Of a DNA stretch of 64,000 nt, positions 41,775 to 50,760 are shown piece by piece. The position numbers and the translations under genes were made by a program. Position 1 is the first letter of the stretch. Every line of letters begins with the position of its first letter. Source of the DNA: Bacillota bacterium (GTDB taxonomy: Bacteria; Bacillota; Clostridia; Oscillospirales; Ruminococcaceae). The stretch is from contig JAEWWT010000024.1 of the NCBI GenBank assembly GCA_023396225.1, positions 300,736 through 364,735 on the forward strand, read 5' to 3'. Below the pieces are notes generated by a model. The model worked only from the letters and a program-made list of their open reading frames with translations, was not told the origin of the DNA and ran no database searches.

Positions 41775-43022
41775 ATGAAGATTGAAAATACAAAGAAACG
41801 TGTTCTTTCCTTGTTTAGTGGATGCGGTGGGATGGATATTGGATTTGAAGGTGGTTTCACTTGTTTAAAACGCTCCATAAATGAAGAACTTCATCCAAAT
41901 TGGATTGCAGATGATTACGGAGAGTGGGTTAAAGTTGCAGAAACAGGATTTCAAACAGTATTTGCGAATGATATTCGACCAGATGCAAAATCAGCATGGG
42001 TATCTTATTTCGGAAAAAAATATACAAATGAAATATATCACCTTGAAAGTATTGTGGACCTTGTAAAAAGAGAAAAAGCAGGAGAAAATGTATTCCCTGA
42101 AAATATAGATATCGTAACAGGTGGTTTTCCGTGCCAGGATTTTTCAGTGGCTGGAAAAAGAAAAGGTTTTAATTCTGAGAAAAGTCATAATGGTAGCAAA
42201 CTTGAAGTGGGAGAGCCTACAGTTGAGAGTCGTGGGCAATTATATATGTGGATGCGAGAGGTGGTAAGTATAGTAAAACCTACAATATTTATCGCAGAAA
42301 ATGTAAAGGGATTAACAACACTTGAGGATGTAAAAGAAGTCATTGAACTTGATTTTGCTGATGCTGCAGATGGTGGTTATATTGTAATTCCTGCACGTGT
42401 ACTTCATGCAGCAAATTATGGAGTTCCTCAGTCCCGTGAACGTATCATCTTCTACGGATTAAAAAGAAATGCATTGAAAGAAGAGGCATTGAAGGCATTA
42501 ACAAATCTAATAGATAATCCGACATATGACCCTTATCCAATTCCAACGCACGCTTATACCGCAAGTGGAGATAATTTATATCCTTTTGTTACTTGTAGTG
42601 AAGCTTTTAGCGGTTTGGCAGAGCCAGAAGAAGCGGATGATATGGCACAAATGAAGTATTCTAAAGCAAAATATATGCCACGAGGTCAAGGAAATATAGA
42701 GGTAAAGTTAGAGTCGATTTCTCCAACAATTCGTTCAGAACATCACGGTAATATAGAATTTAGAAGATTAAGCGCAGAAAATGGTGGAAAGCATGAAACT
42801 GAACTTGCGCAAGGATTAGAGCAAAGAAGACTTACAATTAGAGAATGTGCACGTATTCAAACATTTCCAGATAATTATCAGTTTATTTTGCCGAAAACAA
42901 ATGAGAACAAAGCTGTAAGTGCAAGCGATGCATATAAAATTATCGGAAATGCTGTTCCGTGTATTCTTGGTTATAATATTGCAATGCGTTTAGCTGAGAA
43001 TTGGAGCAGATATTTTGGATAA
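41775..43022 (+). CDS. DNA (cytosine-5)-methyltransferase of a type II R-M system
   Basis: A 415-residue modification enzyme. The conserved blocks are in standard order: motif I LSLFSGCGGMD, motif IV GGFPCQDFS with catalytic cysteine, motif VI ENVKGL, motif VIII QSRERIIFYG, a target-recognition region (~250-340), then RECARIQTFP and the final IGNAVP. All needed residues are present. AAAGGA precedes the ATG. A convergent gene with nuclease features follows, so it should protect the cell's DNA from that enzyme. The recognition sequence cannot be read from the protein. Confidence 0.92.
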   Translation: MKIENTKKRVLSLFSGCGGMDIGFEGGFTCLKRSINEELHPNWIADDYGEWVKVAETGFQTVFANDIRPDAKSAWVSYFGKKYTNEIYHLESIVDLVKREKAGENVFPENIDIVTGGFPCQDFSVAGKRKGFNSEKSHNGSKLEVGEPTVESRGQLYMWMREVVSIVKPTIFIAENVKGLTTLEDVKEVIELDFADAADGGYIVIPARVLHAANYGVPQSRERIIFYGLKRNALKEEALKALTNLIDNPTYDPYPIPTHAYTASGDNLYPFVTCSEAFSGLAEPEEADDMAQMKYSKAKYMPRGQGNIEVKLESISPTIRSEHHGNIEFRRLSAENGGKHETELAQGLEQRRLTIRECARIQTFPDNYQFILPKTNENKAVSASDAYKIIGNAVPCILGYNIAMRLAENWSRYFG

Positions 43023-43098
43023 ATTATAGTTGAGTAAAATAAATAACAGAACGGAGTCTAAGAATTGATTTGCAAGACTTCGCATTTTTTTAGAAGAT

Positions 43099-44238
43099 TT
43101 AAATTGCTTCGTAGATAACGAGCAAAGAACCACCATGTTCGTAGTACATTTTTGCCTCTGGTGTACCATTGAATTGACCGTGACTAAAACGGCACTCATT
43201 TCTTAGAGTAAGAATTTTTCCGGTTTTCTTATTTTTAATGGTTGTTAAGATATTAGCCTGCTTATCAGGAACTGAACTCTTAATTGATTCAATTATAATA
43301 TCATTTCCAAATGACTGAAAAGATGGTACTTTATAAATTTCAATACCTAAAGATGTTGTTTTTGCATAATAGTATTCAGAATTGTGAATCCTCAAAAATC
43401 TTGGCAACCCGGCATTATAGTTTAGGTTTGCATTAAGCTCGGCTGCAAGAGATTTGGCAGCGGCAAATGCACACGATTTTTTTGCATCATTATAAGCTTG
43501 ATTGTTGTCCATGTTCTGATTTATAAATTTTGCAAAAACTTCTTCTCGTGTTTTAGCGCTAGTATTATATTCGAATGTTGATAACGAACAATTTTTAGGA
43601 AGCTTGGTTTTTGCAGTGGACTTTCCGTTTTGAATATAATCAAGAGTAATAGAATTGCCATCTATACTGATAATAGCTTCCATTGATTTTTTGAAATTGC
43701 TATATTTCCAAATGTTTCTATGACTATCAAGATATTTTAGCAACTCACTCCAAGTAACATCAAACCATGTTGAATATTCGGCACGAGCATAATCACTAAA
43801 AATATGCCTCTTCTTATAGTTTGAACCCGTATAGCAGTTTAATAATCTGTATAACCCCATATTCTCTAGTATAAAACTTTCTTCTTTTAGGGAGAATCCA
43901 TATTTACCAACAGTAATATCTACGGGGTCATCTTTCTGTGTGTCATTTCCGAGCCACTTAATCTGATCACTCTTTGAAATTAAAAAATGTGGATTTTCAA
44001 ATATGCTTTTTCCTAATTTGTAGCCATTATCAACAATTTGCTGAAGCTCGCCTGTGAAAACAGATTGAGTACATAAATTTTTTGCATTTGAAATATCACC
44101 AGTAATTACTTTGTCTGCGAAAACAAAAAAATTATTAGAGTCATATAAATCTTTGGGTGTGAATTGAATTCCTGTGTTTAATAATCCTATTGTTGTAGCA
44201 ACGCTTAATTCTCTTAAATGGGTTTTAATGTCAGCCAT
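43099..44238 (-). CDS. Probable type II restriction endonuclease
   Basis: A 379-residue soluble protein convergent to the methyltransferase, 76 bases apart. The segment DDPVDITVGKYGFSLKEES fits a PD-(D/E)xK nuclease core (acidic residue, strand, then SLK). A helical N-terminal region precedes it, and the C-terminal half mixes strands and helices. AGGAGG lies 7-9 bases before the ATG. I do not recognise the exact family; its placement beside an intact m5C methyltransferase and this motif support restriction function. Confidence 0.7.
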   Translation of the reverse strand: MADIKTHLRELSVATTIGLLNTGIQFTPKDLYDSNNFFVFADKVITGDISNAKNLCTQSVFTGELQQIVDNGYKLGKSIFENPHFLISKSDQIKWLGNDTQKDDPVDITVGKYGFSLKEESFILENMGLYRLLNCYTGSNYKKRHIFSDYARAEYSTWFDVTWSELLKYLDSHRNIWKYSNFKKSMEAIISIDGNSITLDYIQNGKSTAKTKLPKNCSLSTFEYNTSAKTREEVFAKFINQNMDNNQAYNDAKKSCAFAAAKSLAAELNANLNYNAGLPRFLRIHNSEYYYAKTTSLGIEIYKVPSFQSFGNDIIIESIKSSVPDKQANILTTIKNKKTGKILTLRNECRFSHGQFNGTPEAKMYYEHGGSLLVIYEAI

Positions 44239-44679
44239 AATTGAGACCTCCTATTATTATGTAAGATTTTATTAGTTGAAAATTGGATAAAGTAGAAATT
44301 ACCTCTTTATCAAAGAAAAGTTCGCTATAGTTGTTTCCCAAAAGATTTCAGGCATCTTTTCTAAGTGCCATAAAAGAGGTGTGCATTTTAATACTTCTAG
44401 TCGAACCCAGAAAACCATACCCTCGTTTCAGGATTTTAATTCTCCGTAATATTGATTATTCTTATAGAGAAATATCATGTATCGAGAGCAATTATTTTCA
44501 ATCCAATCTTTGGTTCCACAAAGTTGTAGATTAGACACAGTTAGTCCAGTTTATAAAAACTGCATTAATTAATATCTAATTAATCATTTGGTTTTTCTTT
44601 TGTCTAGATTAGAGAATTAATATATAATTTTATCATATATGGGTATTATATCATAAATATATATATTTTTCCATGCTTT
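44239..44679. other. Intergenic region without a supported gene
   Basis: It contains the minus-strand promoter area of the endonuclease gene (roughly 44240-44330) and AT-rich sequence. A 67-codon frame at 44331-44534 lacks a ribosome site and looks like remnant DNA. A small CAGTTT/AAACTG hairpin lies near 44549. Confidence 0.4.
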
Positions 44680-45219
44680 TTATTTTACAGAATTCATTAA
44701 AGATATTAAAGCATTTCTATCAATTAGTTGAATGTGATTAGCTTTTGCAAGCTTAATAGCATTAGGTGTAAATTTGCTATTTGTTATAACAATACCCTTG
44801 GAGGCTTTGTAATAGTTGAGACTTGCCTGCACTTCTTGTATAGCTTTTGAACCAACATTTGAAGAATATCTTTTTGCTTGAATACATGAAGCATACCCTG
44901 ATTTTGTAATAATAAGATCTGCTCCATAGTCAGAAGAGTGTGGAGTTTGAATAACTTTATATCCTTTCTTTCTATATATTTTTGCTAGAAAATCTTCAAA
45001 TTCTTCTCCAGACATTTTATCTATTCGATTTAAATCAAGAATTATTATATTTTTCTTTGGTTTATAATTAAAGTAGAAGCATCCGAGAATTATAACAATA
45101 AAAAACAAGTATGGCAAAAAGTCCTCTTTAAGAATTATAAATATAATTATAAAAGTTATTAATCCACTTGTAAAAGTTTTTTTATTCATTCGTGTTTTTT
45201 TATACAAAATTTTTTTCAT
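44680..45219 (-). CDS. Membrane-anchored Mrr-like restriction endonuclease domain protein
   Basis: A 179-residue protein. Two transmembrane helices occupy ~14-52. The remaining ~115 residues are an Mrr-type nuclease domain: MSGEEFEDFLAKIYRKKGY, then DYGADLIITKSG and CIQAKRY, giving the D-(Q)xK catalytic pattern, then ASLNYYKASKGIVITNS. Such proteins are usually linked to defence or DNA processing at the membrane. GGTGAT lies 7 bases before the ATG at 45219; the frame opens upstream without support. Gene is transcribed alone. Confidence 0.75.
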   Translation of the reverse strand: MKKILYKKTRMNKKTFTSGLITFIIIFIILKEDFLPYLFFIVIILGCFYFNYKPKKNIIILDLNRIDKMSGEEFEDFLAKIYRKKGYKVIQTPHSSDYGADLIITKSGYASCIQAKRYSSNVGSKAIQEVQASLNYYKASKGIVITNSKFTPNAIKLAKANHIQLIDRNALISLMNSVK

Positions 45220-45281
45220 TAAATCACCAATATAATTATTATATAAATAATTGATTTTATTCAAGGTTGATTATCTCCAAA

Positions 45282-45320
45282 ATAGTAGAAGCTCCTGAAA
45301 AATTCAGGAGCTTCTACTAT
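45282..45320 (-). terminator. Terminator hairpin, left of the bacteriocin locus
   Basis: An 18-bp perfect stem ATAGTAGAAGCTCCTGAA/TTCAGGAGCTTCTACTAT. Its core AGCTCCTGAA...TTCAGGAGCT is shared with the hairpin at 52066-52103. Confidence 0.75.
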
Positions 45321-45375
45321 CCTATTTTACAGTGATAATCAAGCTGTGATGATCCGCAGTGTTCAATTTCAATTT

Positions 45376-45639
45376 TTAAAATATGTAATTAAAAGCGCTA
45401 TACCCAAAGCTATTAAATAGAAAAGCAAAAAAAACAATCAGTATAAAACCAACTGCAAATGCTCCACCTGCTGACATTTCCCCATAATCAGGAAAAATCA
45501 AATTTGAATAAAAGTATAAAAAATCACTAAACTTATAAAAGAGAAAAGTAATAATACCAAACGGAATAGAAATTGCAATATTTTTCACTGCTTGTTTACA
45601 AGATTTATCAACGAACAAACAATTAATAAACAAATTCAA
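45376..45639 (-). CDS. Possible membrane protein
   Basis: An 87-codon frame with three hydrophobic stretches (IAISIPFGIITFLFY, FYSNLIFP, and AVGFILIVFFAFLF). It opens with TTG inside a 17-bp hairpin and has no ribosome site there; a GTG at about codon 18 is also unsupported. It may be the remains of a larger membrane protein or a small real one. Low certainty. Confidence 0.35.
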   Translation of the reverse strand: MNLFINCLFVDKSCKQAVKNIAISIPFGIITFLFYKFSDFLYFYSNLIFPDYGEMSAGGAFAVGFILIVFFAFLFNSFGYSAFNYIF

Positions 45640-45672
45640 CCGGTTATCTTTTATCGATAACCGGTTGAATTT
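45632..45672. terminator. Perfect 17-bp hairpin
   Basis: AAATTCAACCGGTTATC (45632-45648) and GATAACCGGTTGAATTT (45656-45672) with a 7-base loop. It may be a terminator or insulator; no gene clearly ends into it. Confidence 0.6.
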
Positions 45673-46081
45673 GTTACTTTACTTTCTTAATCTCTGTTCT
45701 AAGGTTTTCGATAGTACGGTTTCATGAGGTATGTTTTTTAAAAAATTTCTGTTGACATAATTCGACATTATAACAACAAATGTCATCTATATATTTATAA
45801 AAAATTTATACAATATTACAAAATAATAGTAAGAATATTGACAATTAAGAAAATAAAACATATAATTGTAAATAAGTGATAAATAATATAACTTGATTTA
45901 CATATTTGTAAACATATTACACTAAGTTAACATAGGAGTTTTACAATTGTAAATTTAACATCATATAATTTAAAATGAGGGTATCTAACTCATCTTTATT
46001 GATATTTTAATTCATATAATGGTATTGCATTACTTTTTAAAAATAAATTATAAAAAATAAAGTGAACAGGAGAAATTAACT
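45673..46081 (+). other. Bacteriocin upstream region
   Basis: No gene. It is extremely AT-rich and contains the promoter and palindromes listed at 45838-45953, then a 130-base leader to the first gene with AACAGGAG as ribosome site. Confidence 0.5.
45838..45953 (+). promoter_or_regulatory. Bacteriocin operon promoter with TTTACA/TGTAAA operators
   Basis: Perfect promoter TTGACA (45838-45843), 17 bases, TATAAT (45861-45866). Directly after it come a half site AATTGTAAA (45864-45872) and two full palindromes TTTACATATTTGTAAA (45897-45912) and TTTACAATTGTAAA (45940-45953). Their position downstream of the start site suggests repression. Confidence 0.7.
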
Positions 46082-46324
46082 ATGGAAACTAAAAGAATTC
46101 ACACACCATCACTCGTACTTATGATAATTGGAGCAGTATTTGCGATTCTGCTTCCGATTGTTACATATCCGTGCAGTATCATAAGTCTTGTAATGAGTGT
46201 AAAAAGGAAAAATGAGTATAATACAAAATATGCAATTGTAATTAACATTATAGCATTGATAATTGCTGTTGTAAATTCAACTTTAGGAGTTCTTAATAAC
46301 CTTGGAATTATATCTTTGTATTAG
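46082..46324 (+). CDS. Small membrane protein heading the bacteriocin operon
   Basis: An 80-residue protein with two to three hydrophobic helices (~10-36 and ~48-78), separated by the basic loop VKRKNEYNTK. ACAGGAG lies 8-10 bases before the ATG. It is 13 bases ahead of the exporter gene and shares its promoter. Size, topology and position fit a bacteriocin immunity protein, but other roles such as assisting export are possible. No sequence family recognised. Confidence 0.7.
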   Translation: METKRIHTPSLVLMIIGAVFAILLPIVTYPCSIISLVMSVKRKNEYNTKYAIVINIIALIIAVVNSTLGVLNNLGIISLY

Positions 46325-46337
46325 GAGTAAATAAATC

Positions 46338-48557
46338 ATGACCTACCACTGCATAAAACAGCATGATATAACCGATTGTGGAGCAGCATGCCTTGCAACA
46401 ATAAGTAAGCATTACGGACTAAAGGTGCCAATATCTAAAATCCGTGAGGTTGCTGGAACTGATAAACAAGGCACAAATGCTGCCGGAATGATAAAAGCTG
46501 CTGAAAAACTTGGCTTTACTGCAAAAGCTGTAAAGGGTGACCAAAATGCGTTTTTCAGCGATTTTCCCCTGCCTGCAATTGCGCATGTAATTGTGGATGG
46601 GGCACTTTTGCATTATGTTGTTATACATAAAATAACTCAAAAGCAAGTAATTATAGCTGATCCTGGAAAAGGCATAGTAAAATGCACTCCAGAGGAGTTC
46701 TTTAAGCAATGGACTGGTATCCTCATCCTACTTGTTCCTTCAGAGCAATTTGAAAAAAGGGATGAAACAGACAATACACTTTCACGTTTTTTCAAATTGC
46801 TTTTGCCACAGAAAAAACTTTTATTTGATATATTTCTTTCGTCATTAGTATATACAATACTTGGCGTTGGGGCATCTTTTTATTTTAAGGTGATGATGGA
46901 CGACATTGTTCCGAATGGATTGCAGAATACATTACATATTGTTTCAATTGGAGTAATACTATTGTATTTATTCCAGACACTTTTAAGTGCTTTCAGATCT
47001 CACATGTTAATATACCTTAGTCAATGTTTGGATATTTCACTTATACTAGGCTATTACAGGCATGTTCTGAAGTTGCCAATGAATTTCTTTGGCACTCGTA
47101 AGGTTGGTGAAATTGTATCTAGATTTACAGATGCATCAAAGGTGAGAGATGCTATTTCAGGTGCAACATTATCAATTATGATTGATACTTTAATGGCAAT
47201 CATAGGTGGAATAATACTATATATGCAAAACGGCTCACTTTTTGCAATAGCATTTATTATAGTTGCTCTTTACGCTGTTATAGTATTCTCTTTTAACAAA
47301 CCTCTTAAAAATATCAACCGTAAGGTAATGGAAGATAATTCGCAACTTACATCTTATCTTGTAGAATCTCTTAATGGAATTGAAACTGTAAAGTCATACA
47401 ATGCTGAAAGAAGTGCAGGACTTGAAACAGAAAAGAAGTTTGTAAGGTTTATGCGAAGCATCTTTAAGAATGGTTGGATAAACAATCTATCTGGTTCATT
47501 AAGCGGATTTTTATCTATGGTAGGTGGAGCAGCAATTCTATGGCTTGGAGCATACAAAGTAATTAAAGGAGAGATGACACTTGGTGAACTAATTACATTT
47601 AATGCCTTGCTTGGATATTTTTTAAGTCCTGTTAAAAACCTGATTAATCTGCAACCAATGATGCAGACAGCAATTGTTGCAGCAGAACGTTTGGGAGAGG
47701 TTCTTGATGCGTCTGTTGAAAATACAGATGTTCAAAGAATTGTTCCCAAATCATTAAAAGGTGAGATACATTTACAAAATATAAATTTCAGATATGGCAC
47801 AAGACAACTTGTTTTAAATGGAATAAACCTTGACATCAGACAAGGTGAAAAAATTGCTCTTGTTGGAGAAAGTGGATCAGGAAAAACAACTCTTGTTAAG
47901 CTTTTACTTAATTTCTATCAGGCAGAAAAAGGTGAAATCTTAATTAACAACTGCAATATAAAAGATATTGAGCTTGAAGCATTAAGAGATAAAATAGCAT
48001 ACATATCTCAGGAAACATTTTTGTTCTCAGGAACAATATTAGAAAACTTAACACTTGGTATGGAAACTCCAGATATGGAAGAAGTAATTAAAGTCACAAA
48101 AATGACAAGATGCTTTGATTTTATTAATGAGATGCCTATGCGTTATGAAACTATGCTTGGTGAAAATGGAACAAATCTTTCAGGCGGACAACGTCAAAGA
48201 CTTGCAATAGCGAGGGCACTCCTCAAAAATCCGGATATTCTTATAATGGATGAGGCAACAAGTAATCTTGACAGCATTACCGAACGTGCAATAGAAAACA
48301 CAATCAACGAAAGCACTGACGGAATAACAACAATTATAATAGCCCATAGACTTAGCACAATTATGAAATGTGATAAGATTTACGTTATGGATAAAGGTAA
48401 AATAATTGAAAGCGGAAGTCATAAGGAGCTTATGGCTAAGGGCGGGTTTTACTATGACCTTTGGAAAGAACAGATTCCGGATACGGACGACATTGTTAAA
48501 AAACAGGAAAAATACGAGAACAATATTGCTGTATGTCCTGCTATTTTGCAGATTTAA
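46338..48557 (+). CDS. Peptidase-containing ABC exporter (PCAT) for bacteriocin
   Basis: A 739-residue exporter. The C39 peptidase domain (~1-130) keeps the catalytic cysteine in TDCGAACL (C14), the histidine in LHYVVIHK and the aspartate in IADPGKG; it cleaves after double-glycine leaders. Six transmembrane helices follow (~155-440). The ATPase domain has Walker A GESGSGKTT, signature NLSGGQRQR and Walker B ILIMDEATSNLD. It lies directly upstream of a matching double-glycine precursor. Fully intact in appearance. Confidence 0.93.
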   Translation: MTYHCIKQHDITDCGAACLATISKHYGLKVPISKIREVAGTDKQGTNAAGMIKAAEKLGFTAKAVKGDQNAFFSDFPLPAIAHVIVDGALLHYVVIHKITQKQVIIADPGKGIVKCTPEEFFKQWTGILILLVPSEQFEKRDETDNTLSRFFKLLLPQKKLLFDIFLSSLVYTILGVGASFYFKVMMDDIVPNGLQNTLHIVSIGVILLYLFQTLLSAFRSHMLIYLSQCLDISLILGYYRHVLKLPMNFFGTRKVGEIVSRFTDASKVRDAISGATLSIMIDTLMAIIGGIILYMQNGSLFAIAFIIVALYAVIVFSFNKPLKNINRKVMEDNSQLTSYLVESLNGIETVKSYNAERSAGLETEKKFVRFMRSIFKNGWINNLSGSLSGFLSMVGGAAILWLGAYKVIKGEMTLGELITFNALLGYFLSPVKNLINLQPMMQTAIVAAERLGEVLDASVENTDVQRIVPKSLKGEIHLQNINFRYGTRQLVLNGINLDIRQGEKIALVGESGSGKTTLVKLLLNFYQAEKGEILINNCNIKDIELEALRDKIAYISQETFLFSGTILENLTLGMETPDMEEVIKVTKMTRCFDFINEMPMRYETMLGENGTNLSGGQRQRLAIARALLKNPDILIMDEATSNLDSITERAIENTINESTDGITTIIIAHRLSTIMKCDKIYVMDKGKIIESGSHKELMAKGGFYYDLWKEQIPDTDDIVKKQEKYENNIAVCPAILQI

Positions 48558-48640
48558 ATAAGTCAAATCTCTGTAATTGTATGGTGCACAATATGATTTG
48601 CAGATTTGAAATATATTTTAATATTAAAGGAGTTTTTAAA

Positions 48641-48934
48641 ATGGAAATGACTATGACAAAAGGATTTAGTGAGCTTAATGAAAATGAATTGTATGATTTG
48701 GAAGGAGGAGTTTCGATTCCTGTTATACACGATTCAAAAGGTACTGCAGGGTATATCGTAAGTGGTACTGTCGGTGGAGCATTAAGTGGTGCATTTTGTC
48801 CATGTCCAACACCTCTTGGTATTGTTGGCGGAGCAGCTGCTGGATTTATAGGCGGTGTTGTCGGAGCAACAGTATCAGGCTGTATGTCTTGGGAAAGGGT
48901 TCCTGGTCCTGTATTTAATCCACGCTGTATATAA
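48641..48934 (+). CDS. Double-glycine-leader bacteriocin precursor
   Basis: A 97-residue precursor. The 23-residue leader (MEMTMTKGFSELNENELYD...GG) has the hydrophobic/acidic spacing of class II leaders (F, L, L, L, then GG). The 74-residue core begins VSIPVIHD. It has four cysteines at core positions 30, 32, 58 and 73, enough for two disulfides, and two glycine-rich helices (VSGTVGGALSGAF; GIVGGAAAGFIGGVVGATVSG) with GxxxG packing motifs typical of membrane-inserting peptides. AAAGGAG lies 9 bases before the ATG; the longer frame from 48533 is not used. Confidence 0.88.
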   Translation: MEMTMTKGFSELNENELYDLEGGVSIPVIHDSKGTAGYIVSGTVGGALSGAFCPCPTPLGIVGGAAAGFIGGVVGATVSGCMSWERVPGPVFNPRCI

Positions 48935-48953
48935 TATTTAATACTCTATAAAC

Positions 48954-49008
48954 ATCTCTATCATGCTAATCTATAATAATAAAAAAGCATGATAGAGATT
49001 TATTTTTA
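48954..49008 (+). terminator. Terminator or attenuator after bacteriocin gene
   Basis: 14-bp perfect stem ATCTCTATCATGCT (48954-48967) / AGCATGATAGAGAT (48986-48999) followed by TTATTTTTA. It may raise the ratio of precursor to downstream transport genes. Confidence 0.8.
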
Positions 49009-49069
49009 ATGGTGTTAATAGTTTATTTTATAATTTTATTTATTATGATTTATAAAAAGGAGTAATTAT

Positions 49070-49225
49070 ATGAAAAAAAAGATAATTATAGATATTATTA
49101 TAGTCATTATAACGACTGTAATATTTTGGCTGTTTACAAAACAATGGTTAGAAGCGTTAATAATATTTTCAATACTTACAATTATTAAGGAGTTGGCAAT
49201 AGTATTATATAATAAATATAAGTGA
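49070..49225 (+). CDS. 51-residue membrane protein, candidate immunity peptide
   Basis: The frame starts 8-10 bases after AAAAGGAG and encodes a 51-residue protein with a lysine-rich start (MKKK), a first helix IIIVIITTVIFWLF, a turn TKQWLEA and a second helix LIIFSILTIIKELAIVLY, ending NKYK. It sits between precursor and adaptor genes. Two-helix cationic proteins of this size are frequent immunity proteins for class II bacteriocins. Role is inferred from layout only. Confidence 0.65.
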   Translation: MKKKIIIDIIIVIITTVIFWLFTKQWLEALIIFSILTIIKELAIVLYNKYK

Positions 49226-49231
49226 GCTCAT

Positions 49232-50749
49232 ATGAACAAGAAACAATTATATACAATAAGTGAAATCACCGACAGCGTAGAAATGCTACACGAAAAACCA
49301 AATAAGGGTATGCCTGTGTTTACATGGATACTTGTTTTGTTACTCGTAATTGCAATATTATGGTGCAGCATTGGAAGCATTGACTATTATGTAAAGGCAA
49401 CAGGATCAGTGCGCCCTGGTGAGAATATCAGTACTGTAAGTACTTTGGTTTCAGGAAGAATTAAAGATATTAACATTTCCGAAGGAGATATGGTACAAAA
49501 AGGTGATTTGCTCTTTACTATTGATAAATCAGAGCTGGAACAATCAAGCCTTGCTTTTCAAAAAGAAAAAGAAAGATTGGAACTTGATAATTCAAATCTT
49601 GATAAATTAAATAAATGTGTTGAAAATAAAGAAAATCTTTTTAATGCAAATTCAGATAAAGAATTATCTTACTATTTAAAATATGAAAAATATATTGCAG
49701 ACTTAAAAGGTATTTCCGAGAATTATCAAAACACATCAATTGATACAGAAAAATCTACAGATACAGTAGGAATTAATGTTGAAAGTATGAAGACTCAGTT
49801 ATCAGGATTGAGAGAAGATCTGGCTGATCTGAAAACTCTTCGTAGTTCAATTGAAGAGTCTCAAAATTTATTTACAGATAAGAATTCAATCTATGCACTT
49901 CAATATTCAGAGTATGAGTCAACATTAAAATCTTATGAGAAGGCTTATACTTCAAAAAAGGATAACTACATTAATGCAAAAGCAGTATACGAGGTTGGTG
50001 GGATTTCTCAAAGTGAATATGATAGCATTTGCAGAGAAATGGAAAGTGCTGAAACGGAGAAAAATAAATATAAAGATGATTATATTTTAAATATACAAAA
50101 AGAAATCGCAAATACAGATGATAAAATCTCAAATTTAGAATATGATTTGCAAAGTCAGAACCATAGCTATTCAGCATACTCAAAAATCAGCCATGACGAG
50201 GAACTTGCATTAGAGAATGCAAGACTTGAATTTTTACAATCAATATCAGATACTAAAAAATCCAATGAAGTTAGCATAGCATCATTGGATAAGCAAATTA
50301 CAGAAATACAAATTAATATGGATAACGCTGAAATTCGTTCACCAATTAATGGAGTTGTTAATATGTATTCGCAAATAAATGAATCTGATATTGTGCAAAG
50401 CGGACAGACTATTGCAACAATAGTACCCAACACTGATGGAGAGTACAAGCTTACAATGTATCTATCATCTTCAGATATAAGTGAAGTTGAAATTGGCCAG
50501 ATCGTAAGATTAAGATTTGCAGCATATCCATATCAGGAATATGGTGAGTTCGAGGGAACGGTTAAGAATATATCAACTGATGCACGTGCAAATGAAAATA
50601 TAGGTTCATACTATGTTTCTGAAGTTACTATTAACGACACTAAGGGTTTACAGTTAATTTCTGGTATGGAGTGTGAGGCAAGGGTTGTTACAAAGCAAAG
50701 GAAAATAATATATTGGATACTTGAAAAACTTGACTTTATAAATGACTAA
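49232..50749 (+). CDS. HlyD-family adaptor of the bacteriocin exporter
   Basis: A 505-residue membrane-fusion protein with a cytoplasmic start, one transmembrane helix (~27-50), and lipoyl halves around VSGRIKDINISEGDMVQKGD (~75) and NAEIRSPINGVVN (~365). Between them is a coiled-coil hairpin (~100-360), and a C-terminal beta barrel follows. It matches the adaptors of C39-peptidase exporters. It begins six bases after the small membrane gene and is followed closely by a TolC-like protein, giving a full three-part exporter layout. Confidence 0.85.
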   Translation: MNKKQLYTISEITDSVEMLHEKPNKGMPVFTWILVLLLVIAILWCSIGSIDYYVKATGSVRPGENISTVSTLVSGRIKDINISEGDMVQKGDLLFTIDKSELEQSSLAFQKEKERLELDNSNLDKLNKCVENKENLFNANSDKELSYYLKYEKYIADLKGISENYQNTSIDTEKSTDTVGINVESMKTQLSGLREDLADLKTLRSSIEESQNLFTDKNSIYALQYSEYESTLKSYEKAYTSKKDNYINAKAVYEVGGISQSEYDSICREMESAETEKNKYKDDYILNIQKEIANTDDKISNLEYDLQSQNHSYSAYSKISHDEELALENARLEFLQSISDTKKSNEVSIASLDKQITEIQINMDNAEIRSPINGVVNMYSQINESDIVQSGQTIATIVPNTDGEYKLTMYLSSSDISEVEIGQIVRLRFAAYPYQEYGEFEGTVKNISTDARANENIGSYYVSEVTINDTKGLQLISGMECEARVVTKQRKIIYWILEKLDFIND

Positions 50750-50760
50750 GGAGTTACTCC

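Noticed and set aside
44331..44534. 67-codon frame as a gene
   Set aside because: No ribosome site and no recognisable pattern; an alternative frame reads equally well, and the region looks like remnant DNA.
48533..48640. N-terminal extension of the bacteriocin precursor
   Set aside because: AAAGGAG and the leader-like MEMTMTKGFSELNENE start at 48641; the extension is the tail of the exporter gene in another frame.
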